Positions 1 through 7,683 of a DNA stretch of 64,000 nucleotides are shown here, piece after piece (within the stretch, counting starts at the first letter, position 1; the number at the start of each line of letters is the position of its first letter). The stretch is from Desulfotignum sp032250905 (GTDB lineage Bacteria; Desulfobacterota; Desulfobacteria; Desulfobacterales; Desulfobacteraceae), in the NCBI GenBank assembly GCA_032250905.1, contig JAVVEQ010000009.1:19234-83233 (forward strand), given 5' to 3'. The notes under the pieces were generated by a model. That model was given only the letters and a program-made list of their open reading frames with translations, was not told the origin of the DNA and ran no database searches. A program made the translations under genes and the position numbers.

Positions 1-99
1 ATTCTTGTTGTAAATCACATTGGCCGGGTGGTTGTCCTGGGTGGTGGACACACCGATCACGGCCATGGAAGCGGGTCTGAAAAGACAGGTCAGATCCAT
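1..99 (-). CDS. Acyl-CoA synthetase, ADP-forming, CoA-binding domain (N-terminal fragment)
   Basis: Only the first 33 codons are inside the window; the gene runs off the left edge. The reverse strand opens with ATG at 99 and reads MDLTCLFRPASMAVIGVS, then continues open to base 1. The pattern LFRPxSxAVIGxS is the usual beginning of the CoA-binding Rossmann domain in ADP-forming acetyl-/acyl-CoA synthetases, which interconvert acyl-CoA and acid plus ATP. An in-frame stop lies six codons upstream, so ATG 99 is the likely start, although no strong ribosome binding site is visible. It lies 24 nt downstream of the ferritin-like gene and could be cotranscribed with it. Family assignment from 33 residues is moderately safe; the substrate is unknown. 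Confidence 0.6.
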   Translation of the reverse strand, partial: MDLTCLFRPASMAVIGVSTTQDNHPANVIYNKN

Positions 100-123
100 G
101 GGATCATTTGCGCGCTATCTGCG

Positions 124-585
124 CTAATTGCCCTGTTCCGCCAGGTAATCATCATACATGGTTTCCAGCCCCAGCTTGTGCTTGGACTCTTCCTGAACCA
201 GCATCAGAAACAATTTTTTGGCATCGGCATTATCGGTCTGATCCGCCAGGGTCTGGTAGAGCTTGACCGCTTTTTCTTCCCGCTTCATGGCGACTTTGAG
301 AATCTCGGGCATGGGCATGCCTTCCTCATAGTCTTTTTCCACCATGTAATCACTGATTTTCAGGTCCGGAATTTTTTTGAACTCATAGGATTCGATTTTT
401 TCCTTGTTTCCTGCGATATCGGACAACAGGGCCGCATGCTTTTGCTCTTCTCTGGCAAAGCTTTCAAAAATCTCTCTGAGAGACGCTTTGGTGGCTTTTT
501 CTGCCTGGGACTGGTAGAACTCAACCGCCTCGTTTTCCTTGTCAATAGCAAATGTCAATATCTCATCGATGGATCCGAAGTTCAT
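124..585 (-). CDS. Ferritin-like (rubrerythrin-type) diiron protein
   Basis: A 153-residue all-helical protein with two repeats of the ferritin-like carboxylate pattern: KENEAVEFY then EEQKHA in the first half, and KREEKAVKLY then EESKHK in the second. These E and ExxH motifs form the diiron site of rubrerythrin/ferritin-like proteins, which handle peroxide or iron in the cytoplasm of anaerobes. No C-terminal rubredoxin CxxC module is present, so it is not a classical rubrerythrin. The start follows AGGAGG at good spacing, and a candidate promoter lies at 652-679. The role is probably oxidative-stress or iron handling; the exact reaction cannot be read from sequence. Confidence 0.85.
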   Translation of the reverse strand: MNFGSIDEILTFAIDKENEAVEFYQSQAEKATKASLREIFESFAREEQKHAALLSDIAGNKEKIESYEFKKIPDLKISDYMVEKDYEEGMPMPEILKVAMKREEKAVKLYQTLADQTDNADAKKLFLMLVQEESKHKLGLETMYDDYLAEQGN

Positions 586-651
586 GGGTGTTTTTCCTCC
601 TGATTGGATTGATCTAAATGGTTGTTTGTCTGATATTCACTGCAATGGATT

Positions 652-679
652 CTTATATCAAATTTCAGGATCAACGCAA
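652..679 (-). promoter_or_regulatory. Candidate sigma-70 promoter of the ferritin-like gene
   Basis: On the minus strand TTGCGT is followed after 16 nt by TATAAG, preceded by TG one base upstream (extended -10, TGATATAAG). It lies about 70 nt upstream of the ferritin-like start codon and points toward it. This is pattern reading only. Confidence 0.4.
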
Positions 680-705
680 ATACCTTTTCGTTCCGGTCCC
701 GATTT

Positions 706-1626
706 TCACTCAGGGGGTGGATTCCCGAATATAGCGTTCAGGGCCGATTCGACATCCGGATAGTCAAATTCAAACCCCTGTTCCTTCAATGCTCCGGGAA
801 CCGCTTTCTGGCTGTTGAGCAACGAAGCCCCCAACTCTCCCATGATCAGCTTCACCACAAACCCGGGGGCGGGCATCACGGCAGGTCGGTGCAGGGCCTG
901 TCCCAGGGCTTTGGCAAAATCCCGCTGTCTCACCGGTTCCGGGCCCACCATATTGTAAACTCCCTGTGAATCCGGGGAATGTATCAAAAAATCCATGGCC
1001 TTTACCAGATCATCAATATGAATCCATGGAAACCACTGATGTCCATTGCCCAGAGGGCCGCCGGCAAACCATTTGAATGCCGGAGACATCACGGACAATG
1101 CACCACCGTCCCCTAAAACCACACCGAACCGCATGATCCGCACCCCGGCGCCGACTTTTTTTTCAGCTTCAAGCGCGGCTTTTTCCCAGTCTTTGCACAC
1201 CCTGGCCAGAAAATCGCTGCCCGGTGCCGTATCTTCTGCAAGTTCTCTTTCTCCGGCATCCCCGTAAATACCGGCAGCAGAGGTACTCAAAAAATGGACC
1301 GGTTTATCAGGCACCATGGCAGCCACCAGATGGCGGGTGGTTTGTATCCGGGAATCATAAATGACCTGTTTGTAAGTTTTTGTCCAGCGCTTGAAAATAT
1401 TCCCCCCGGCCAGGTTGATGATCACATCTGCATCCGCCACATGCGACTGCCAGGTTCCCGGCTGGGTGGTATCGGCCGACACCCATTGGAAATTCGCCGA
1501 TTCCTGAATGTCAGGATGCGCACTGGAAGTACCCAGTCCGGTCACATGCCAGTGAAAATCCAGAAAATGACGGACCAGGTGTTTGCCTACAAAACCGGAG
1601 GCTCCGGTGATCAAAATTCGTTTCAT
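706..1626 (-). CDS. NAD(P)-dependent epimerase, TIGR01777/YfcH family
   Basis: A 306-residue extended short-chain dehydrogenase. The N-terminus MKRILITGASGFVGKHL carries the Rossmann GxxGxxG nucleotide loop; AGGNIFKRWT follows, and the body resembles the YfcH/SulA-like TIGR01777 family, ending in the C-terminal DUF1731-type segment (residues about 255-300, LIMGELGASLLNSQKAVP). The family is widespread but its substrate is not established. The frame could open six bases earlier at a GTG, but GGAG sits 5 nt before the ATG at 1626, so that start is used. It is divergent from the malate-dehydrogenase pair. Confidence 0.85.
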   Translation of the reverse strand: MKRILITGASGFVGKHLVRHFLDFHWHVTGLGTSSAHPDIQESANFQWVSADTTQPGTWQSHVADADVIINLAGGNIFKRWTKTYKQVIYDSRIQTTRHLVAAMVPDKPVHFLSTSAAGIYGDAGERELAEDTAPGSDFLARVCKDWEKAALEAEKKVGAGVRIMRFGVVLGDGGALSVMSPAFKWFAGGPLGNGHQWFPWIHIDDLVKAMDFLIHSPDSQGVYNMVGPEPVRQRDFAKALGQALHRPAVMPAPGFVVKLIMGELGASLLNSQKAVPGALKEQGFEFDYPDVESALNAIFGNPPPE

Positions 1627-1718
1627 GGGCACTCCTTCATTTATGTTAGGTTCAATTCAGGCCTCCAAATTGCATAAACTAAATTACTGCATGAGGCATG
1701 CTAAAGGTGCTCTTGGGA

Positions 1719-1751
1719 TTGACAACGATAAGGATATCAGCTTACGCTGAT
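1719..1751 (+). promoter_or_regulatory. Weak promoter candidate and small inverted repeat before the MDH pair
   Basis: TTGACA at 1719-1724 is a consensus -35, but the matching -10 (TACGCT after 18 nt) is poor. The -10 region coincides with the inverted repeat ATCAGC-TTAC-GCTGAT at 1736-1751, which could be an operator or a leader hairpin. It lies 34 nt upstream of the first malate-dehydrogenase-type start codon. Confidence 0.3.
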
Positions 1752-1784
1752 CTCATCAACCATAACATTGACAAGGAGGTTTTC

Positions 1785-2699
1785 ATGATTGGAATCATCG
1801 GCAGCGGCAACGTAGGGGCCAATACCGCTTTTTTCCTGGCCGAAAAAGGAGTGGACCATGTCACGCTTTTTGATATTCAGGACGGCCTGGCACAGGGCAA
1901 GGCCCTGGACATGATGGAAGCCGCCCCCATCAGGGGGTACCGCACTGTCATTAAGGGAACCAGTGAGCCAGACAGTGTACTGAACGCGGACATTGTCATC
2001 ATCACCGCCGGGGCCGTACGCAAACCCGGTATGGACCGGGATGCCCTGTTTCAGGCCAACAAAAACATCATCGTGGAGTATGCCGGAAAAATCACCCGGC
2101 CGGACACCCGGGTCATCATTGTCTCTGAACCGGTGGACCTGCTCACCACCCTGTTCACCCGGCTTTCTCCTCTGCCTGCAGCCCGTATCATGGGCCTGGG
2201 AGGCATCCTGGATGCCACCCGGCTGCGGTTTCTCATCGCCGGGGAACTGGGCGTGTCCATGGAAAATGTGGCGGCCCAGGTGGTGGGAAGACACAGCGAT
2301 GACATGATCATCCTGAAGGATTACTGTTGTGTGTCCGGCGTACCGATCGATCATTTTCTGTCCAAAGAAACCATTGAACAGATTTTTGACCAGACCCGTC
2401 AGGCCGGCGGCCTGATCGTTGAACTGGCCGGCCGGGCCAGTGCTTATTACGGGCCCTCTGCCGTGGCCGCAGACCTGGCTGAAGCCATCTGCCATGACAC
2501 CGGGCGGGTCCTGTCGGTCACCCGAATGCTTACCGGTCAGTTCGGCATCACGGATGCGGCCCTGTCTCTGCCCTGCGTGATCAACCGAACCGGTGCATCA
2601 GACATACTGGAACCCCGCCTGGACGACATCCAGATCAACACGCTGAAAACAAGTGCCCGAATCATCCAGGAAACACTGAAGGAGGACAGCCATGCCTAA
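1785..2699 (+). CDS. Divergent malate/lactate dehydrogenase-family protein
   Basis: A 304-residue NAD-dependent 2-hydroxyacid dehydrogenase of the LDH/MDH superfamily, directly upstream of a canonical malate dehydrogenase. The NAD loop GSGNVGAN and Asp30 at the end of the second strand are present, as are active-loop arginines (R79 and R85 in VRKPGMDR), D143 in ILDATR and H170. The usual VSNP motif reads VSEP (E115), and GGHGD reads GRHSD. The Asn normally helps bind substrate and cofactor, so specificity or activity may differ. The start is ATG 1785 behind ACAAGGAGG; a longer frame upstream lacks a ribosome binding site. The stop overlaps the next start by 8 nt, so the two are coupled and may form a heteromer. 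Confidence 0.8.
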   Translation: MIGIIGSGNVGANTAFFLAEKGVDHVTLFDIQDGLAQGKALDMMEAAPIRGYRTVIKGTSEPDSVLNADIVIITAGAVRKPGMDRDALFQANKNIIVEYAGKITRPDTRVIIVSEPVDLLTTLFTRLSPLPAARIMGLGGILDATRLRFLIAGELGVSMENVAAQVVGRHSDDMIILKDYCCVSGVPIDHFLSKETIEQIFDQTRQAGGLIVELAGRASAYYGPSAVAADLAEAICHDTGRVLSVTRMLTGQFGITDAALSLPCVINRTGASDILEPRLDDIQINTLKTSARIIQETLKEDSHA

Positions 2700-3630
2700 A
2701 GTATCTATTATCGGCGCCGGCAACGTGGGTGCCACAGCCGTGTATTACATTGCGGAAAAAAATCTGGCCGACATCGTCATGGTGGATGTGGTGGAGGGAC
2801 TGCCCCAGGCCAAGGCCCTGGACTATCTGCATGCGGCCCCCATGAGAAACTACCATGTTGCCATCTCAGGAACCAATGACTATAAGGATATCAAAGACTC
2901 GGATGTGGTGGTTCTCACCGCCGGGATTCCCCGGAAACCGGGCATGGACCGCATGGATCTCATGAAAATAAATGTGGACATCGCCAAGAAAGCGGGCCAG
3001 GCCATTGCCCGGTACGCACCCAATGCCGTGGTGATAGTGGTGTCCAATCCTCTGGATGTCATTGCCATGGCCATGCTCCAGGAAACCGGGTTCGCCCTCA
3101 AACGTGTCATGGGTATGGCCGGGGTTCTGGATGCCACAAGATTCCGGTATTTCATCGCAGAAAAACTGAACGTGTGGCCCGGGGATGTCATGGCCATGGT
3201 CCTGGGTGGCCATGGCGACACCATGGTGCCGCTGCCCCGGTATACAAGGGTAAACGGCATCCCGGTCACCGAGCTCATTGAACCCGGAGACCTTGAAAAA
3301 CTGATCGATCGAACCCGCAAGGGCGGGGGGGAAATTGTATCCCTGCTCAAACAGGGGTCTGCCTTTTACGCGCCCGGCGCATCTGTGGCCAAGATGGTGG
3401 AGGCCATTCTCAAAGATGAGAAACGGGTAGTGCCGGTGTCCGCCTACCTGCGCGGTGAATACGGATACCATGACATCTTTCTGGGTGTGCCGGTGCTGCT
3501 GGGAAAAAACGGGGTGGAAAAAATCATGGAGCTGCCGCTGACCGATGACGAAAAAACCGCCCTGGATGCATCAGCCAAGGCCGTCAAGGACGGTGTGGAC
3601 ACCCTTCGTTCCTTTTATACCCCGGGCTGA
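2692..3630 (+). CDS. mdh: Malate dehydrogenase
   Basis: A 312-residue protein catalysing malate/oxaloacetate interconversion with NAD in the cytosol. All hallmark residues are visible: NAD loop GAGNVGAT, acidic D32 (NAD rather than NADP), substrate loop RKPGMDR (R81, R87), VSNP (N119), LDATR (D147, R150) and catalytic H174 in GGHGDTM. An Arg at the specificity position of the loop (R81) fits malate rather than lactate. It overlaps the upstream paralog by 8 nt (ATGCCTAA), with GGAGG just before its ATG. Length and motifs are typical of the LDH-like bacterial MDH class common in Desulfobacterota. Confidence 0.92.
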   Translation: MPKVSIIGAGNVGATAVYYIAEKNLADIVMVDVVEGLPQAKALDYLHAAPMRNYHVAISGTNDYKDIKDSDVVVLTAGIPRKPGMDRMDLMKINVDIAKKAGQAIARYAPNAVVIVVSNPLDVIAMAMLQETGFALKRVMGMAGVLDATRFRYFIAEKLNVWPGDVMAMVLGGHGDTMVPLPRYTRVNGIPVTELIEPGDLEKLIDRTRKGGGEIVSLLKQGSAFYAPGASVAKMVEAILKDEKRVVPVSAYLRGEYGYHDIFLGVPVLLGKNGVEKIMELPLTDDEKTALDASAKAVKDGVDTLRSFYTPG

Positions 3631-3674
3631 TTTCCGGTGGCCCGACGCACATTGAACCCGATCAGGACCACACC

Positions 3675-3702
3675 GGCCGGGCGGATGGCCATCCGCCCGG
3701 CC
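3675..3702. terminator. Perfect 28-nt GC-rich palindrome, probable terminator
   Basis: Bases 3675-3702 read the same on both strands, beginning GGCCGGGCGGATGG. It sits 44 nt after the mdh stop and between convergent genes (mdh and the RelE-like gene), the expected place for a bidirectional terminator. There is no T-run on either side, so intrinsic termination would be atypical. Confidence 0.55.
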
Positions 3703-3755
3703 CAGACCTCTGCAATGAAACTGCCGTAATTCTGACGGCCGATCATTCTTTTTTC

Positions 3756-4115
3756 CTATCCCTGGCTCTTCATCTTTTTTTTGTCTTTCTTGTGATACAG
3801 ATCAAAAAAAATGACGCTGTTGTTTGGGATGGGGCCACAGTGAAGACGCTTGTTTGCCTTGAGACACCGTTCACACCAGTAATAAATCAGGCGGTAATCC
3901 CGGCGGCCCACATATTTTTTGAGCCGGCCGTGGTAAAGCCCCTTCATTTTTCCATCTGAAACGGAGGGATCCTTCAGGAGCCGGTCAATCGTTTTTCTGA
4001 TACGCTGATACCCATTCGGATCAGTCTTCTGAACCTGAGACAGCTTTGCCTCGAACAGGTCGGTGGGATAGTACTGCCGATTTGCGACAAATGCCGAAGA
4101 AAAAATATTATTCAT
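3756..4115 (-). CDS. RelE/ParE-like toxin-fold protein, orphan
   Basis: A 119-residue basic protein. The segment KGLYHGRLKKYVGRRDYR followed by LIYYWCE and IPNNSVIFFDLYHKKDKKK resembles the beta-hairpin core and C-terminal strand of RelE/ParE-fold proteins (target-mRNA nucleases or gyrase poisons of toxin-antitoxin pairs). No small antitoxin gene is visible on either side: mdh is convergent on one side and a PEBP gene is divergent on the other. It may be an orphan toxin, a solitary RelE-fold protein or a degraded pair. The family is seen through the pattern of basic and aromatic residues only; the fold call is moderate. Confidence 0.5.
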   Translation of the reverse strand: MNNIFSSAFVANRQYYPTDLFEAKLSQVQKTDPNGYQRIRKTIDRLLKDPSVSDGKMKGLYHGRLKKYVGRRDYRLIYYWCERCLKANKRLHCGPIPNNSVIFFDLYHKKDKKKMKSQG

Positions 4116-4316
4116 GCCAGTCTTTCATATTACGGCAACCCTGCCGGATTCCATGTATCAGTGTGTTCATCCTGCGTTGAAATGCATCATCATGTAGGCA
4201 TACAGCGCCCGCGATGTCCTGTCAAGCACCAATCAAACAAAGCGGTCATTGACGAATCTCCCCGGTTATGTTTAAACTGACGGGTAATGATGAAAACCAT
4301 CTGAAAGGAGGGACTC

Positions 4317-4769
4317 ATGAAACTGACCAGTGCAGCATTTAAACAGGGAGAAAGCATTCCGTCTATTTACACCTGTGACGGCGATAATGTGAATCCACCC
4401 CTGGAGATCACCGGTGTTCCCCATGAGGCAAAAAGCCTGGTGCTGATCATGGATGATCCGGATGTTCCCAAAAATCTTCGGGAGGACGGCATGTGGGATC
4501 ACTGGGTGGTCTTCAATATTCCCCCGGACACCCGTACCATTGAAGAAAACAGTGAACCTGAAGGCACCCCCGGCATCGGCACCAACGAGAAAACCGGTTA
4601 CTTCGGGCCCTGCCCGCCGGACCGGGAGCACCGGTATTTCTTCAAGGTGTTCGCCTTGGACATTCGGCTGGATCTATCTGAAAAAAGCACCAAAGCAGCT
4701 GTGGAAAAGGCCATGGCCGGACATGTACTGTTCCATGCCGAACTGATGGGTACTTACGAAAGAAGCTGA
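4317..4769 (+). CDS. YbhB/YbcL-family PEBP-like protein
   Basis: A 150-residue bacterial phosphatidylethanolamine-binding-protein homolog. Diagnostic motifs are DDPDVP (residues about 43-48), WDHWVVFNIPP, GTNEKTGYFGPCPP and HRYFFKVFALD, which build the PEBP ligand pocket. Bacterial members are cytoplasmic or periplasmic with unknown physiological ligands; this one has no signal peptide. Start ATG 4317 follows a strong GAAAGGAGGGACTC. It is a single gene, followed 47 nt later by a UbiB-type kinase on the same strand. Confidence 0.9.
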   Translation: MKLTSAAFKQGESIPSIYTCDGDNVNPPLEITGVPHEAKSLVLIMDDPDVPKNLREDGMWDHWVVFNIPPDTRTIEENSEPEGTPGIGTNEKTGYFGPCPPDREHRYFFKVFALDIRLDLSEKSTKAAVEKAMAGHVLFHAELMGTYERS

Positions 4770-4816
4770 ATCCAGTCATCTTGACGATACCCATTCAAAA
4801 AAGAACCGGATAATTT

Positions 4817-6472
4817 ATGGAAATCAAAACATTTACCAATCTGGTCCGGTTAAAGGACATGGCCATGATCATGGCCAAATTCGGATTCGGGGACCTGATT
4901 CAGCGTCTGGACCTGCCGGTGAAACATCTGGTTCACAGCATCTCGCCCAAGATCGATACAGACACGAATGTGTATCGACGCATACGGCTGGCTCTCGAGG
5001 AACTGGGCCCCACCTTTGTCAAACTCGGACAGATCCTGAGCATGCGGCCCGATATTCTGCCGCTGCCCATGATCCATGAGCTGTCAAAGCTCCAGAACGA
5101 GGTGGGGGAGCTTCCGTTCGAAGAGATAAAACAGGTGCTGGAAAAGGAATTTGACACACCTCTGGAAAAACTGTTCAGGTCCTTTGATCCGGAACCGGTG
5201 GCAGCCGCATCCCTGTCCCAGGTGCACAAGGCGGTTCATCCGGTCAAAAACCGGGTTCTGGCGGTGAAAGTCCGGCGGCCTGGCATCGTCAAAACGGTTG
5301 AAACCGATCTGAATATTATGGAGATGCTGGCCGAAAAAATCCATAACCGCATAGAAACCCTTCAGATGTATGATCTCCCCGGTATTGTGGCGACCAACCG
5401 CCGGACCCTGCTCAAGGAGATCGATTTTTCCAGGGAAGCCCGGTATATCCAGATTGCCAAGACAAAAATCGAACAAACCTCCGATATCGTCATTCCGGAG
5501 GTGTTCACGGAATTTTCCACCCCCCGGGTCCTGGTGACGGAGTTTGTCAAAGGACAAAAAATCACCTCCCATATGGAGCTTGGGACCGATCTGCGCAAAG
5601 CCCTGGCAGCCGCCGGCATGCAATCCGCCATTATCCAGATCCTGGAATACGGGTTCTTCCATGCAGATCCCCACCCGGGAAACATGGTGATCACCCGTGA
5701 CAACCGCCTGTGCCTCATGGACTGGGGCATGGTGGGGCGGCTCACGCAGGAAGAACGAAACGATCTGCTGTTTCTGATCCGGGCCGCCGTGGACAAAGAC
5801 AGCCGGAAACTGGCTCAGTTGGTATTGAGCCTGGCAACCACCGGAAAAGAGGTCCAGGTCCGTCACCTGGAAAAGGACTTGATGGAGATCATGGATATCT
5901 ACCTGTCACTTCCGTTGAAAGAGATCCAGGTCAAAACCATGCTGGAAGACGTGGTGGAGGTGATGAAATCCCATGCCCTGCGCCTGCCGCCGGACCTGTC
6001 CATTATCATTAAGGCGTTGATCACCGTGGAAGGCACGGCCCGGATGCTCTATCCGGAACTGGAAGTGATTTCCGAGGCCACGCCCCATGTCCGCAGGCTG
6101 GTATCCCGGCAATACTCCAAAGGGTATATCTGGCAGAGGCTGCGCAACAACCTGTCCGCCATGTGGGAACTGCAGCGGCACCTGCCCCATACCCTTTCCA
6201 CCATCCTCGGGAAGATCGAAAACGATGATGTGACCATCGGGTTTGACCACAAAAACCTGACCCCGTTGCAGAACGCCCTGGAAAGCAGTTTCAACCGCCT
6301 GACCCTGGGCATTGTCCTGGGCGCCATGATCATGGGGTCGTCCATGATCATCACCACGGGAGTGGGCCCACTGCTGTTCGGGTATCCGGCCCTGGGGATG
6401 ACCGGATATCTGATCTCCGCCGTGCTGGGACTGTGGCTGATCATCACCATTATCCGGGGCAAAGAGTATTGA
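4817..6472 (+). CDS. ABC1/AarF/UbiB-family protein kinase-like ATPase
   Basis: A 551-residue UbiB-family protein. The family-specific KLGQILSMRPDILP (KxGQ motif), the A-rich loop AAASLSQVHKA and VAVKVRRPG (ATP-binding Lys) are all present, then HADPHPGNM (catalytic loop, about residue 281) and LMDWGMVG (metal-binding DxG equivalent, about residue 302). Two hydrophobic helices at the C-terminus anchor it to the membrane. Relatives support isoprenoid quinone synthesis or lipid homeostasis through an ATPase activity; in a sulfate reducer the relevant lipid would be menaquinone. No quinone genes flank it, so its specific role is inferred. Confidence 0.9.
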   Translation: MEIKTFTNLVRLKDMAMIMAKFGFGDLIQRLDLPVKHLVHSISPKIDTDTNVYRRIRLALEELGPTFVKLGQILSMRPDILPLPMIHELSKLQNEVGELPFEEIKQVLEKEFDTPLEKLFRSFDPEPVAAASLSQVHKAVHPVKNRVLAVKVRRPGIVKTVETDLNIMEMLAEKIHNRIETLQMYDLPGIVATNRRTLLKEIDFSREARYIQIAKTKIEQTSDIVIPEVFTEFSTPRVLVTEFVKGQKITSHMELGTDLRKALAAAGMQSAIIQILEYGFFHADPHPGNMVITRDNRLCLMDWGMVGRLTQEERNDLLFLIRAAVDKDSRKLAQLVLSLATTGKEVQVRHLEKDLMEIMDIYLSLPLKEIQVKTMLEDVVEVMKSHALRLPPDLSIIIKALITVEGTARMLYPELEVISEATPHVRRLVSRQYSKGYIWQRLRNNLSAMWELQRHLPHTLSTILGKIENDDVTIGFDHKNLTPLQNALESSFNRLTLGIVLGAMIMGSSMIITTGVGPLLFGYPALGMTGYLISAVLGLWLIITIIRGKEY

Positions 6473-6512
6473 CCCGGATCCTTCAAGGTGAGACCGTATC
6501 TGACACTGGCAT

Positions 6513-6559
6513 CAAAAAAAAAGCCGTGCAGAGACGGACATACCGCCCTGACCGGCTTT
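6513..6559 (-). terminator. Intrinsic-like terminator after pstS
   Basis: Read on the minus strand, AAAGCCG (6559-6553) pairs with CGGCTTT (6526-6520) and is followed by a run of nine T. The loop is long (about 26 nt), but the stem plus T-run placed 24 nt after the pstS stop fits the end of the pst transcript. Confidence 0.5.
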
Positions 6560-6582
6560 GAACAGACGCAGATCAAATTGGA

Positions 6583-7635
6583 TTAAAAATCAGATGCTGA
6601 AAGCGGGGTCAGATTTTCCACTGCCTGACGGTATTTTTTTCTTTCGGCTTCAGGCATGGGAATCAGGCCTTTATCGGTGAGATACCCTTCATCTCCCCAG
6701 GCTTTTTCACTGGTGAATTCAGCCAGAAACTCCCGGATTCCGGGGATGCTGTCCACATGGGCTTTTTTAACATAGAAAAACAGGGGCCGGGAAACCGGAT
6801 AACTGCCGTCCGCAATGGCATCGAACTCCGGGGCAATGCCGTCAACAAGCGCGCCCTGGAGTTTGTCCGTGTTCTGATCCAGAAAGGAAAACCCGAAAAT
6901 GCCCAGTGCATCGGGGTTGGTATCCAGTTTCTGGACAATCAGGTTGTCGTTTTCACCGGCCTCAATATAGGCACCGTCTTCACGGATGGTGTGACACAGG
7001 GCTTTGTAGGCTTTATTGTCTTTTTTGTTCAGATCGGCGATCCAGTCGAATTTTTTGGCACCGCCTTCCATGGCCAGTTCCACAAACGCGTCCCGGGTAC
7101 CGGAGGTAGGGGGCGGCCCCAGCACCTCAATCTTGATGTCCGGCAGCGCCGGGTTCACATCTTTCCAGGTTTTGTTGGGATTGGGAACTGTTTCACCTGC
7201 CACGTTTCCGTAAGGTACATCCTTGGCCAGGGCCAGAAAAATGTCCTTGCGGCTCAACTTGAACAACCCGGCTTTGTTGGAATTGGCAATAACAATGCCG
7301 TCATACCCGATTTTCACCTCGATGATTTCGGTTACACCATTGGCTGCCGCAGCTTCGAATTCGGATTTTTTGATCCGCCGGGAAGAATTCGTGATGTCCG
7401 GGTATTCAACCCCTACCCCGGCGCCGAACAATTTGTGGCCCCCGCCGGAACCGGTGGATTCAATGGTCGGGGTTTTGAATCCGGACGTTTTCCCGAAATT
7501 TTCCGCCACCACCGTAGCAAACGGATACACCGTGGACGATCCCACAATGGAGATATAATCCCGCGATGCCGCACCTGCATTCCCCAACCCTAACGCAAAC
7601 ACCAGGGCCAGACCCGCAATAAATACCTTTTTCAT
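6583..7635 (-). CDS. pstS: Phosphate ABC transporter, periplasmic binding protein PstS
   Basis: A 350-residue secreted protein with signal peptide MKKVFIAGLALVFALGLGNAGAA. Phosphate-site motifs are present: IVGSSTVYPFA, ESTGSGGGHKLF and GTRDAFVEL. It captures inorganic phosphate in the periplasm for the PstCA permease. The start follows AAAGGAGAAATCAA. It is the last gene of pstC-pstA-pstS, 48 nt after pstA; placing the binding protein after the permeases is the reverse of the common order. No pstB or phoU follows, because the next gene is convergent. Confidence 0.93.
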   Translation of the reverse strand: MKKVFIAGLALVFALGLGNAGAASRDYISIVGSSTVYPFATVVAENFGKTSGFKTPTIESTGSGGGHKLFGAGVGVEYPDITNSSRRIKKSEFEAAAANGVTEIIEVKIGYDGIVIANSNKAGLFKLSRKDIFLALAKDVPYGNVAGETVPNPNKTWKDVNPALPDIKIEVLGPPPTSGTRDAFVELAMEGGAKKFDWIADLNKKDNKAYKALCHTIREDGAYIEAGENDNLIVQKLDTNPDALGIFGFSFLDQNTDKLQGALVDGIAPEFDAIADGSYPVSRPLFFYVKKAHVDSIPGIREFLAEFTSEKAWGDEGYLTDKGLIPMPEAERKKYRQAVENLTPLSASDF

Positions 7636-7683
7636 TTGATTTCTCCTTTATTTACTTCTGGTTTACTACTCGATCACGATTGA

